From Zopfochytrium polystomum (taxonomy: Eukaryota; Chytridiomycota; Chytridiomycetes; Chytridiales; Chytridiaceae): a stretch of DNA of 20,815 nt. This document shows, piece by piece, positions 1 through 9,292 of this stretch (positions within the stretch are counted from its first letter, which is position 1; each line of letters opens with the position of its first letter). The notes beneath the pieces are model-generated. The model was given only the letters and a program-made list of their open reading frames with translations, was not told where the DNA came from and made no database searches. A program made the position numbers and the translations under genes. The stretch spans positions 1 through 20,815 of the forward strand of contig JAIVFJ010000592.1 in assembly GCA_025765615.1 (NCBI GenBank), given 5' to 3'.

Positions 1-154
1 GTTGGTAATATCACAATGCAAAAAATAACAATGGCTGCCAGGAATAGCACCACCTTTTATTTTGCATGCGCTGAAGTTACTGAGAATCAGAAACAAAGGG
101 AAAGAGTGAGAGAGCGAGGGTTTGTAGAAGAAAAAGAAATGAAGCGAGAGCGGG

Positions 155-264
<110 letters not shown>

Positions 265-266
265 TA

Positions 267-503
267 TCAACGGCGTCGCCGTAACGCAAACCCAAGCTCC
301 TTCAATTGCTTTTCAACTTGCTCCCACTCGTGAGCTTGTTTCAGCTGGGCAGCCACCGCCTCCTTCTCGCTCTTTGTTCCGTGGATAAGGATTCGAACAT
401 CTTTCAACGGAATGCCTAACGTTTGCGCGATTTTAAGCTCGCGCGCGTCCTCCTTTCGGTGTTTTTCGTGTCAGGCCTCGTTATGCTCGGATGCGGCGGC
501 CAT
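267..503 (-). pseudogene. Small charged helical protein ORF with one in-frame TGA
   Basis: Reading from ATG at 503 gives ten codons (MAAASEHNEA), a TGA at 473-471, then 67 more open codons in the same frame ending at TGA 269-267. The part after the TGA looks coding: a charged stretch (HEKHRKEDARELKIAQ), then TLGIPLKDVRILIHG, then a Glu/Lys/Gln-rich amphipathic helix (EWEQVEKQLKELGF) and a terminal RRRR. I do not recognise the family. TGA serves as a normal stop for other genes here (for example at 10999 and 8324), so general recoding is unlikely. The TGA may be a TGG/CGA point change, an assembly error or a real inactivating mutation. No GT-AG intron removes it. A start downstream of the TGA is also possible, but there is no Met there. 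Confidence 0.4.
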
Positions 504-610
504 GTCGTGTCGATTGGATGCTGCGTGGCGGCCTTGGGCAAGCACTTGGCTGTGGGAAAAGATGGAAGCGAAGCGAGTTGAGTCCGATTGAAAGCAAGAA
601 GCGTACGTGG

Positions 611-1499
611 TCATGAAAGAAAGCCGAGTCGAGCGAACCGCTCGGCGGCGTCTACCGAGTCCGACGGGAGACCCGCGATCGCGGTCCACGCGCGCGTCGT
701 GGAGGTACTTGTGGGAGATGATCAGGGCGCCGAGGAAGTGGAGGTGCGTTTCGTCGGTGCGGGGGTGGTGCGGGTGAGGATGTGAGGGGCGGTGGGCGAA
801 GGGGGAGGTGGGTGGCGACGGCGGAGATGACAAATCGGAGTTGGTGGCGGCGGTGGGAGGCACCAAGGACTCCTTGGCGGTGGGTGAGGTCGTTGCCGTC
901 GAGGCGGTTGAGGCGGCGTGCGCGTTCCGCAGGCGGACAAAGCAGAACAGCGCGAGCTGCAAGTCGTAGAACGTCGCGCGCGATCGCTTCACGATCTCAA
1001 AGATGAATCGCTGCGTCGCGGGCCGGCTGAGCGTGGCCGGCGCGGCGTGCGTGTAGATCCCTCCGTCGACTGTCGCGGCAGCGTAATCTGTGCGTGCGGG
1101 TGAGAAGAGGGGTCGCGGGGACCAAAACAGCAAACAGCCACGCATCGCTTCTGGCTCACAGATGATCGCTTGGCGAAAATCTCGCCGAACCGCGGCGACG
1201 GTGTCGGGCTTTCCTGTTGGCGGCGCCGTCGGTGGCCCCGCGGGCGCGCCATTAACGCTTGCAGCCGCTACAACTGTATTCTTGTCGGTGTTTAGAATCA
1301 GAGAGGGGAGGTTTTTGGTGGGAAAGAGGACAAGCGGCTCACAGATGAGGGCTTGTCGAAAGTCGCGACGGAAACTGGGGAGCGAGGTAGCGTTGGAATC
1401 AGGTCGGCCGGTTTCTTCGGGCAGGGGTGGAATCACCGTCGCCAACGACGCGTCACCCGCGGAGAGGTCGTCGGGATCTGATGGCACGGCGATCATCAT
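611..1499 (-). CDS. Pho80/Pcl-like (PHO85-type) cyclin, one frameshift
   Basis: Fungal cyclins of the Pho80/Pcl type bind and direct a Pho85-like CDK. The first long frame (ATG at 1499) contains the start of a cyclin box, IFEIVKRSRATFYDLQLALF, then a Ser/Thr/Pro/His-rich insert typical of fungal members, then FLGALIISHKYLHD. About one residue later the frame must shift near 689-697. In the shifted frame comes WTAIAGLPSDSVDAAERF, matching the family's W-x-x-I-(A/S)-G-L motif, with a stop at 613-611. The N-terminal part carries the same short motif twice (RRDFRQALICEP and RRDFRQAIICEP, about 65 residues apart). The break is a single-base indel: assembly error or a recent mutation. The C-terminal end is short for the family, so the true end is uncertain. 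It is transcribed away from the ART-like gene. Confidence 0.6.
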
Positions 1500-2338
1500 T
1501 GCAGATTTTTGGAATGCCAGGGTAGGGAGGAAGGAGGGAAAAAAAGAGGGAAAACTCGGAACCTTTGGCCTTCACTTTTAATGTGCGCCCGAGTCGTCGG
1601 AGTCGGAAATCCATTCAAGCGGAAGCAGGCAGGCTCGCTGGGTCGTGGGTATCCAAAATGAATGAAAAAAGAGATAATATTTGTGGTTTTGCCGAAGTAT
1701 TGTGCCGACGATTGGGGCCGCCCTCCCACTTGCTCACACTCTGATGCACACACGCACACCAAACACTCCACACTCCACAAGGGATTTTTACACAAAGTCG
1801 ATTCTACTGTTGCATTGTAAGCTTCGATGGCCTTCCTCAGGAGGTGTTCAGCTCTCCGAGCCGGACACACGTCGCCGCACCCTTTTCACACTCCTGCTGG
1901 ACACAGCAACTGTACCCTCCTTGTTGGAAGCTGATTCATGTATTGAGTGAAGGCCCTTTTATGTCCGATCGGAGCGGGAAAACTAGAATACCCGAGGTGG
2001 GGAGAGATTTACCCGTGTGGGAAGAATGGAATATCTGGGGAGGACAAGACGAATGGAAAACAGTCGGACAAACAACCTGTAGGTGCGTCTGTCTGTCTGT
2101 CCGAGTGCTCGTCTCGAATCCTGCAACACTTCCGCGAATAGTCGGAAGCTGCGGGAAGTGTCTTTCTTACTTTCCACTGAAGGTAGTTTTGAGTGGAGAC
2201 AAACAGCAGAAGCCTGTTGAAATTCGAGCTCAGCCCACGCCGTGAAGGCGCAACTCCACTCAACCGGAAGCGATGGGTGCAATCCACTGTATTCAAAAGA
2301 AAGTCTCTACTTTCGGCGGCTGTAATCAGAGATTGGAG

Positions 2339-2339
<1 letters not shown>
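1500..2339. other. Divergent intergenic region
   Basis: This separates the minus-strand cyclin from the plus-strand ART-like gene and presumably holds both promoters. I see no convincing coding sequence. Open frames here lack coherent codon use or motifs. There is a CA-rich patch near 1740-1780 and a short GTCT repeat near 2087-2103. Confidence 0.5.

Positions 2340-2409
<70 letters not shown>
2337..2409. repeat. (GA)n microsatellite upstream of the ART-like gene
   Basis: About 70 nt of GA dinucleotides on the sense strand of the following gene, ending 25 nt before its ATG at 2435. It therefore probably lies in the 5' UTR or core promoter. GA/CT tracts of this kind can bind GAGA-type factors or exclude nucleosomes; that role is inference. 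Confidence 0.9.
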
Positions 2410-2416
<7 letters not shown>

Positions 2417-2434
2417 CAAAACAAGAAAAAAGGG

Positions 2435-3621
2435 ATGAAGACCCAATCACTCCGCTCCGCCTGCTCTTTCCTGACCGCGCTCGCCACCCTCTTCTTCATC
2501 CTCTGTAACAGCGGCCCCGTCTTCGCCGCAGGTATGTGAGCAGTTGGTTTCTTGGAGGCAAAGTGACAACCCTTCTCCTCTCTATGGCAGGGTTAACAAG
2601 GACAAGTACCTGTATCGCGCGCTGAACGACCACGACGTCTCCAGCTTGAAGTCTCACGGCGAGATCCGACCCACTGCGCAGTACCTGAAACAAATCGATC
2701 CGAAAAACAAGTGTGAGGCTCTGGCTGCTTTGGGCCGTTCTTTCCTTGCAGGCTTCTTACTTCCACTGTCCAACCCTCTTGCGGAAATTTCTTTTAGGTT
2801 CCGAGTGCAGCAACCCTTCCAGCTGCCCCGCATGCCACGTCGGCAACATGGTGTCGCAGCCAAGCAACTTCATCTCCACGACCAAAGACAGTGAGAAGGC
2901 CAAGCGGTACGCCAGCGGCGACTTCGGTAACGGAAAAATTGCAAAGGTACGGATTCGAGGGGAACCCTTTTTAGGGATGCCCTGCTGTTCCTCTCTTTTG
3001 TTTTCTCTCTTTGCGGGTTCGCTCTGGTGAAGGTTTTCTCCTCGAATGGGACACGAAACCGACAGATCGACCGCACAAAGCTGCCGCAGGACAAGATCAA
3101 GGACCTCTCAACTCTGGGCGGCCGAATGACGCACCTGGGGTCCGACTGGGACCGGACCGACCGCGGCCCCTGGAACCACGAGGAAGGCGGCTACGACGTG
3201 CGAAAGTCGACGCACAAGCAGGTCCGCACGCGCGCTCACATCTGGTCCAAGGACGACAAGGAGGTGCTCGTGGAGGGTGCGATCCCAAAGGACTGCATCG
3301 TCGAGATCGGCGGGCTGCGGAGACGCGCTGCGGGCGGCGGCGGCAAGGCGTGCAAGAACAAGGCCGGGGCAAAGGTACTGTCTTTGTTGGTTTGCCTTGC
3401 ACTCATTTTTTCTTCAATGTTTCAAACAACAAAATTCCCCACACCTCCTTTGTGAACAGTCGAGTAACACGAAACGGGTCTCAAATAGTCAGACGCCCTT
3501 CAAGAACAAACGAGCGACGGTGAGTGGTACGGCCGGCCCCACATCATCCACGAATCCGGGGGCGCGTGCAGCTGAGGGCAAATCCCCTGCTGGAAAGGCA
3601 CTGTTTGAAAAGCCAAAATAA
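2435..3621 (+). CDS. Secreted ADP-ribosyltransferase-like protein (five exons)
   Basis: Exons 2435-2535, 2591-2712, 2798-2946, 3066-3374 and 3460-3621 join in phase into a 280-residue protein. All introns are GT-AG, 55-119 nt. Residues 1-31 form a signal peptide (hydrophobic core LTALATLFFILC, cleavage near VFAA). The rest fits the R-S-E class of ART folds: Arg43 in LYRAL, a Ser-Thr-Thr at 101-103 in FISTTKD, and Glu190 in DDKEVLVEGAIP. The last motif resembles the glutamate strand of enterotoxin-A-type ARTs, with Asp at -2 instead of Glu. Between R and STT lies a Cys knuckle, C75-x2-C78-x5-C84-x2-C87. The C-terminal tail (about 220-280) is basic, Ser/Thr/Lys-rich and probably disordered. If active it would transfer ADP-ribose from NAD to a target outside the cell or in a host or neighbour; the target is unknown. 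The secretion signal and exon structure are clear. The family call is by motif only. Confidence 0.75.
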
Positions 3622-3873
3622 TAGTCCCGTTGCCTTCACTTTGAAGTGACGAAATTGCATCTGTCAAGATATCTGCGGCGACAATCGCATTGGCTGAGTT
3701 TTTCAAAAGGCTTTAGCTCAGAAAAGACATTCTTCTTTTTGTCGAGACGTTATGCCCTACTTTGCAAACAATTTGGACTTAAATTTAAAGAAATCGGGAT
3801 GACAGACATTTGCAGCTGTGCGGTGATGATGATAACGACGGACCCGGGGCACACTCGGCGGCTACGCCCTGTT

Positions 3874-5060
3874 TCACTCTACGACTATGAGAACCAAGAA
3901 CAAAAGCGAACCAAGAACAAAAGAAGAGGCAACACAAACAAGGCCCCCAACAATCAAAACAACCTGACGGCCTCCGACATCTCCCCGAACTCCGCCGGAC
4001 TCCATCCCGTCACCCGATACCACGCCGCCTTCACCCCCGCCCCGACCTCGTCCACAAACATTGCCTCCGCCGCCGCTGCAGTCCCACCCGCCGCTACCGC
4101 CTCGCTTACGTCCTTCGTCACCACCACAAACCCCTCCGCCGCCCCCCGACCGCCGACCCCCCTCCACCACAGCAACCGCCGTCCCGTTCGCGGCCGTCGT
4201 CGCGTTGCCCGTCCGCAGCACCACCAGCGGCAGCGCGGGAACAACCATCAACGCCATCACGGCCCCGTCATCTGCGCCAAACCCCGCCGCGTGCCCCGTC
4301 CCCGCACCCATCCCCGCCGCGCCGCGATCATGGTACGCCTCATATCCGCCACCCTCTTTATGCACGTAACACCCGCCGTCCCTCGCGCGGAACCGCAGGC
4401 TCCACAGCATCGCGCCGACGCAGGAGGCGTTCGCGGTTGTCACGGCCACGAGGAGGTCGCGGACGTTGGAGGTCGCGGTGAGGCCGAATTCGCCGACGGG
4501 GAACGCTTTCGCGTCGTCGATGGGACGATCCACTGCGGCTTCATCCACAACATCAAAACCAGCATCACACCGATCGCAGTAGCCACTGCCGTCACCAAGA
4601 CCGGCCACCCGACCGGGCCCTGCTCTTCGTCACTCCCCGCCGCAGCCGGCGCCATAACAAAGTCGTAATAATGAAATCCACATCCGGGTCATCCAACACC
4701 TCTTCCTGTCAACCCGTCCGCGCGCCGTCCGAACCGTCCAGCACGAGCTGCTGGTTCCCCGGCGCGACACCGGCCGCACCGATGCGGTCCACGGGCACGG
4801 TCCTCAGCACATCCTTGACGGTCCTCGCGACGGCCAGCATCCAATTCGCAGGCACACGCCCGCCGGCGAGCGTCTGCAGTTCGTTCCCAGTCTCCCAGGC
4901 CAGGATTGCGGGGTCCTCGCAATAGCGTCGCGGCAGGGACACCGCGTTGTTGGTGCGGTTGACGACGGCGGTCACGAGGGCGAAAAGTTGGCCGCCACGG
5001 TCGGGTCGGTGAAACAGTCCGGTGCCGCGGTCGTTGCGTCGAGCGAGCAAGTAGCGGAGA
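3874..5060 (-). pseudogene. GH5 endo-beta-1,4-mannanase-like gene, several frame breaks
   Basis: Family GH5 (subfamily 7-like) enzymes cleave beta-1,4-mannan. In transcription order the pieces are: PDCFTDPTVAANF (near 5020-4984); after a frame change at about 4978-4990, LVTAVVNRTNN and EDPAILAWETGNEL, whose Glu (4882-4880) is the expected acid/base; a stop at 4711-4709 soon after LVLDGSDG; a short DPDVDF/HYYD piece; then the last frame with FPVGEFG, whose Glu (4491-4489) fits the nucleophile, and GAMLWSLRFRARDGG followed by GYEAYH. After the barrel comes a Gly/Cys-rich linker and a hydrophobic C-terminus (LIVGGLVCVASSFVLGSLLF) ending at 3874, which suggests surface anchoring. At least three frame changes are needed and I could not place the 5' exons. 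It is either a pseudogene or a gene damaged by assembly indels. Substrate family is fairly sure, activity is not. Confidence 0.65.
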
Positions 5061-5537
5061 GGCGGCTTTGTTTGGTGAGCAAGAAGATGAGTGACTTTGC
5101 GCGCAGAGTGGAGTTTGGCCGAGAGGAGGCTTGTTGCCAGCTCCTTTGATGTCCTTTCTCTGTCAGTCGCGGCCCTCTCTAAACTCTGTCTCTGTCTCTG
5201 TCTCGGGCAAACAGTCAATTGCGCCAAGAAAATCTTACCAAAACGGGAGGGAAAGACTCCCGGATGGCTAAATGCGGTGTTTCTTGTCGCAGCCACCTCG
5301 GCGCAACCTATTTATCGATCCGGCCCTTTGAACGGCCGTGGTCCAACACCTGCTCCACCTTTCGTGACAGCTTCGACCGCAAAATCAAGCCGGCAAGGCG
5401 GCAGAGCCAAAGTAAAAAATGCTAGTGAAATTCTAAACAAGGTTTTGGACTGTTTGTATGTGACCTCCCCTTTAAGAATAGCCTTTTCGCGGAAAAGCCT
5501 GTTGGTGTGTGCGACTGTGAACGCGAACGTGACCCCT

Positions 5538-5547
5538 CTTCTATAAA
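5538..5547 (+). promoter_or_regulatory. TATA-like box
   Basis: The sequence TTCTATAAAG lies about 105 nt before the ATG at 5651. This fits a TATA box with initiation some 30 nt downstream and a 5' UTR of roughly 80 nt. It supports 5651 as the intended start of the next gene. Confidence 0.4.
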
Positions 5548-5650
5548 GCCTGGCACTGGCTCAGAATCGTCTACTACTCATCATCGAGCAACGCAAGTCT
5601 TAGGAAAGAGCCGCATTCAATCCAAAACATCCAGAGTCGAACAAAATACA

Positions 5651-6155
5651 ATGAAATCGGGACACTTCGCTCGCCCTCGTTTTGGCCCTGCACGCGTCGA
5701 TGGCCAGATGCGCTTCTCCTCCCACCGACACTACGGACGCGGCTCCGACCGGAACAAACATCACGGCCAACGATACGATGAACGGCAACCACATGCCCAA
5801 CCCGCCCGCCACCGCCATCGCCGCCAACCCGCAAGCCAGCGCCACCACCCGCGTCGCCGCCGCGGAGCCGACCGGCTCCGCCGGCGCTCGCGACGCCGAG
5901 GCGGAGACGTCCGGGTACGTCCCGCCGCCGACGGACAAGACCAAGAAGCAGCAGAAGCCGCCCCCGGCACCAAAGAAGCAGCCTACCGTCGTCGAGCGTC
6001 AAAGCTACGTCAGGAAGGAACCAGTCCCAGTGCCCCAGTACGTGCCAGTGCCCCAGTACGTGCCTCTGCCAAAGTTTGTCCCCGTGAGCGGGAAGAAAGA
6101 CTTCAAGAACGTCAAGATCGAGAACAAGGACTTTCGGGACGGTGAATTTTTCTGA
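5651..6155 (+). CDS. Secreted low-complexity protein with VPVPQY repeats, frame break at start
   Basis: The main open frame runs to TGA at 6153-6155. It encodes an Ala/Thr/Asn/Pro-rich region (including NITAND and NDTMNG), a Lys/Pro/Gln stretch (KTKKQQKPPPAPKKQP), then near-perfect repeats PVPQYVPVPQYVPLPKFVPV, and a charged end. Just before it, in the same frame, is a signal-peptide-like run RDTSLALVLALHASMARCA, but that frame has no ATG and hits TGA at 5652-5654. The ATG at 5651 is in another frame, four bases earlier, so a single-base indel between 5654 and 5682 would join them. Without that, translation could start only at the ATG at 5700, losing the signal peptide. I do not recognise a domain. 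The repeat resembles extensin- or cuticle-like proline-rich surface proteins. Role unknown. Confidence 0.5.
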
Positions 6156-6776
6156 ACGGGGTGGGAGGTCGTCGCTTTGGTGCTCTTGTGAATACGTTGT
6201 CATTGAATATATTGATTTTGATTTTGGCTCTTGCATTTAAAAGTGGCGGTTTTTGAACGCCTCCCTTGGGTATCTCGACCCGCCCACCTTTCGGGACGGA
6301 GCGCAGCGCATATCGGCCAGTGGTTCACCTCGAATGCGCCATCGCCAAGCCCAAACTCTTGCCACTTGCCAGATCAACTGCGCCCGTGTTCCATCCCAGT
6401 AGGACGAGTCGGAAACTATTTGAATCTTTCGGCGAAATTCGATCCAGTGCACATCACATCCAAGGCAAACTGAACCACCAAAACGGCCTTCTTACTGCCC
6501 AGCTGCACCGCAATATGTTCGACAAGACTAGATGCGTTGAGTAGAGAGGTGGTGGGCGCATTTGCAAGTTGCTGGGATACTCAACTAATGTTTGGATTCG
6601 CTCGCTCTCTTCATTTCCCCATCACGCAAGAAATCCACAGTGGAGTAATGATCGTTCCCCTCAGCGAAACCGAGGGGAGACCCACCAACCTCGCTCATTC
6701 CTTTCACGTCAGCGCCAGCCTCCACAAAGACACGAACGACGTCCAGTCTCCCATTAATGCACGCCCACTGCAGATC
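6156..6776. other. Intergenic region, no gene seen
   Basis: Convergent 3' flanks of the low-complexity secreted gene (+) and the decayed paralogue (-). Just after the 6155 stop there is an AT-rich stretch (ATTGAATATATTGATTTTG near 6203-6221) that may carry 3'-end signals. Open frames here show no motif or biased codon use. Confidence 0.4.
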
Positions 6777-7642
6777 TCAAAAGTGCCCATTCGTCGTGTT
6801 ATGAACAACAACACAGCCTCCTTACGCCACATGCTCATCCACAATTTTCTGCGCTCTTTCTTGCATCATCTCCACCCAACTAACCAGCTCCTTATTCCAT
6901 TACCAACTTTTACGTGCTTGATCTCGTCGGGCGACACGGGCTTCTTTTTTGAATGGATTCCACGACTTTCCGCCGGACGCCGTCGACTTCGCAGGTGCGT
7001 CACCGTGCCTCCGTCCCTTGTGTGAGAACAGTCGGCCTGAGCACCCAGGTCTTGCACCGTCCACTCGTCGCTGGTGAGGGCAAAGTCGATCGCGCGACGA
7101 AAGATGAATTGGAGGGAGCGGAAATTTTCGCTCTTGCTGCAGTCGGTCTGTGCGATTGAAAGTCTTCCACCTCCTGCCCTAGACCGTATAGCAGCTATGC
7201 GACGGATCCTCCTCGTAGTGGTTGATGATCTTGTTTTCCTTGCCTTTGTCCTGCTCGAAACCGTCCTTGAACCTCTTCTGGGTTGCGCAATTTTCTTACA
7301 GTGGTGCACCTACATAAAAATGTGAGTGAAATTGTGTAAACACTGAAAGGGGCTTCGCAGCACGAAGCAAATTTGGGCCGGACCTCAACAAGAGCCTTTG
7401 CTCCTTGAGTGGCGGCGATGGCGGCGCTGGTTGCGTTGATCTCCGTGGAGATGGGCTCGATCCGACGGAACAACTTGCTAGCGAGGCTTAAAGCAGAGCA
7501 TTGGGGGGCGAGCGCTCGTCGAGCAGGGAAGATTGAGGAGTGCTCGTCGTTGCGCAGTGGAGCTGGTGATGCCTCTGCCGGCTGGAGCGCTCCACACAAT
7601 ACAGCCAAGGGCTGCGACTGCGATGGCATTGGAAATGGTCAT
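6777..7642 (-). pseudogene. Decayed paralogue of the 8324-9292 gene
   Basis: Starts at ATG 7642 with a signal-peptide-like segment (MTISNAIAVAALGCIVWSAP). A frame change then leads to TSAAIAATQGAKALVE. Next come pieces that align with the intact copy: ATQKRFKDGFEQDKGKENK followed by INHYEEDPSHSCYTV (intact: ATQENYKKKFEEDKDKETK, then HFAEDPSQSCYSV); TDCSKSENF after a conserved splice acceptor; SPDEIKHVKVGNG; and a final VVHN-x-x-NG ending at 6777. Defects visible against the intact copy are a TAG where it has Cys after SCYSV, a one-base insertion before SPDEIK, a one-base deletion after GIRSW, and a TAA shortly before GGCVVVHN. The large central acidic and Ala/Ser-rich region is also missing or shortened. 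This is a clear pseudogene unless the assembly is very poor here. Confidence 0.75.
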
Positions 7643-8323
7643 CGCGTGCGATGGGTTTCCTTGCACGTCACCGGTCGCTAGCAGGCACTGTCTTGTTGTT
7701 TTATTTTTACTCTCACTCCATTGGTCGTTTGCTCTTTCCTCTGGTTCCTCCCGCTGCGCACTGGTGAATTCCTGACATGCTCCCACGCCTTGCAAAAAAG
7801 AAGTTGGCTAGGGTTAGACTGGGGGCGCACAAAATGTGCTTCGCCCACATCCGCTTGATAGTCCCCGCCGCCATGAATTTTGTCTCTGTTCGACTCCCTT
7901 GCTGAGTCTGCTCACACTGGCGTGGATGAATTGGCCGTGGCGCAGCCCAGCACTGAGCCTCGCCAGCGCGCAATCGGTCGACGGAATGGCGCAAACAGCA
8001 ATGGCGCTGTTGCTTTAGTCGACGTGTGTCGCTGTATTACAGTCACTGCTGTTACCGCCCGCGGGTGGAAGTGCGGAGGCGAAAAGCAGACGCCAAAAGC
8101 TTGCTGAACTGTTTCAAGCCCTGTGAACGCGAACCCCGATGGAGCATGACGTTGCGATCTGACCTGCGCCAGTCATCTGTACAAAGCCAATGACGTCACG
8201 CTTTGCGGTTTCCTCCCGCTTTTGGGGGCTCGTCCGTCAAAGTTTCACGTGAAAAGTGACCGAAAAGGTTACTTGCATTGATATCGGCGTCTTTGCTTGT
8301 TCAAAGGTTCAACTTCCGTCCCA
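7643..8323. other. Intergenic region between the two paralogues
   Basis: This is the upstream flank of the decayed copy and the downstream flank of the intact copy. No coherent coding sequence was found on either strand. It contains a perfect CACGTG palindrome near its right end (8243-8254). Confidence 0.4.
8243..8254. promoter_or_regulatory. 12-bp palindrome with CACGTG E-box
   Basis: TTTCACGTGAAA is a perfect 12-base palindrome centred on CACGTG, the core bound by bHLH factors such as Pho4 or Cbf1 in fungi. It lies about 70 bases past the stop of the intact paralogue and about 600 bases upstream of the decayed one. A regulatory role is inferred from the motif alone. Confidence 0.3.
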
Positions 8324-9292
8324 TCAATACTGCCCGTTCTTTTTGTTATGAACAACAGCACACCCGCCCTGCTTGATATGCTCATCCACCTTTTTCTGTG
8401 CCCGATTTTGCATCGCCTCCGCCCCGCTGAACCACCCCCTGACCCCACTCCCAACTTTGACGTGCTTGATCTCGTCTGGTGAGGTCGGCTTCTTCTTGAA
8501 CGGGTTCCAGGACTTTGACGGAGACTTGCTCCCAACCGCTGCTGCCGCCGCCGCCGGTGACTGCGCTGCGGCGGACTCGGGAACCTTCTCGGCTTTTGCC
8601 GAACCGGCGGACAGCTTTGAGGGAGCTGAGTTGGTGCGGGAGAGCGGCTTCTTTTGGTAGGGTGTGAGGGGGTTCTTTGACGAGAGTGGGTTGTTTTTGA
8701 TTGCGTCCTGGACGAGAGAGTCCACGTCGGTGGCAGCGTCGGCGACAAAGTCGTCCACAGCACCGTCTTCGTCCAGGTCGCTCTCGGCCCACTCTTCCTC
8801 TTCGAATAGAGAGTCAATCGCCCTGCGAAGTGAAGAGACGGTGTCGGGCTTGAACTTCTTCTTCTTGCTGCAATCCGTCTGCGTGTTCGTCATATTGAAA
8901 GGTGTCAGCCAAACACGATCGGCGAAGTAAAAAACGAAGAAACCGAAGAAACTCATACCAATGTATGGGTCCTTGTCCCACCGCAGACCGAGTAGCAGCT
9001 TTGCGATGGATCTTCCGCAAAATGGTTGACTCGCTTCGTTTCCTTGTCCTTGTCCTCTTCGAATTTCTTCTTGTAGTTTTCCTGGGTCGCCTTTTGGGCC
9101 ACCTTTCGTTGTCGATGGTGACCCTTCACAATAGGTTAGACAGGGTGGGTCAAATGTACACAACAAACGCACGGTGGTGCTCACCTCCACAAATGCCTTT
9201 CCTGCTCCAACAACCACGGGTCTTGGTCGACTGGAAGAGCCATTTGACGCACATCGCTGCCCTCGCTGCAACATCTCTCGAGGACGACCCAT
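8324..9292 (-). CDS. Unrecognised charged protein, intact paralogue (three exons)
   Basis: Exons 9292-9185, 9102-8959 and 8878-8324 join in phase (GT-AG introns of 82 and 80 nt) into 268 residues if the ATG at 9292 is the start. The decayed copy begins with a signal peptide, so the true first exon here may be further upstream and not recognised. Order of features: a basic N-terminus ending in AGKAFVE; a Lys/Glu-rich helix (KKKFEEDKDKETKRV) followed by DPSQSCYSVCGG; TDCSKKKKFKPDT; an acidic segment (FEEEEWAESDLDEDGAVDD); a Ser/Lys/Ala-rich low-complexity stretch; then a conserved C-terminal block WNPFKKKPTSPDEIKHVKVG ... KKVDEHIKQGGCAVVHN. The C-terminal block is best kept between the copies, so it is probably the functional part. 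No family recognised. Confidence 0.65.
   Translation of the reverse strand: MGRPREMLQRGQRCASNGSSSRPRPVVVGAGKAFVEVSTTVRLLCTFDPPCLTYCEGSPSTTKGGPKGDPGKLQEEIRRGQGQGNEASQPFCGRSIAKLLLGLRWDKDPYIGMSFFGFFVFYFADRVWLTPFNMTNTQTDCSKKKKFKPDTVSSLRRAIDSLFEEEEWAESDLDEDGAVDDFVADAATDVDSLVQDAIKNNPLSSKNPLTPYQKKPLSRTNSAPSKLSAGSAKAEKVPESAAAQSPAAAAAAVGSKSPSKSWNPFKKKPTSPDEIKHVKVGSGVRGWFSGAEAMQNRAQKKVDEHIKQGGCAVVHNKKNGQY

Noticed and set aside
3646..4668. Long + strand ORF (340 codons) with a Pro/Thr/Ala-rich middle
   Set aside because: It is antisense to the mannanase-like gene, whose catalytic motifs are specific. The + frame has no motif.
5507..6145. Arg/His-rich + ORF overlapping the VPVPQY gene, and the 220-codon - ORF opposite it
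   Set aside because: Both are frame shadows of the same GC-rich coding stretch and lack the leader and repeat structure.
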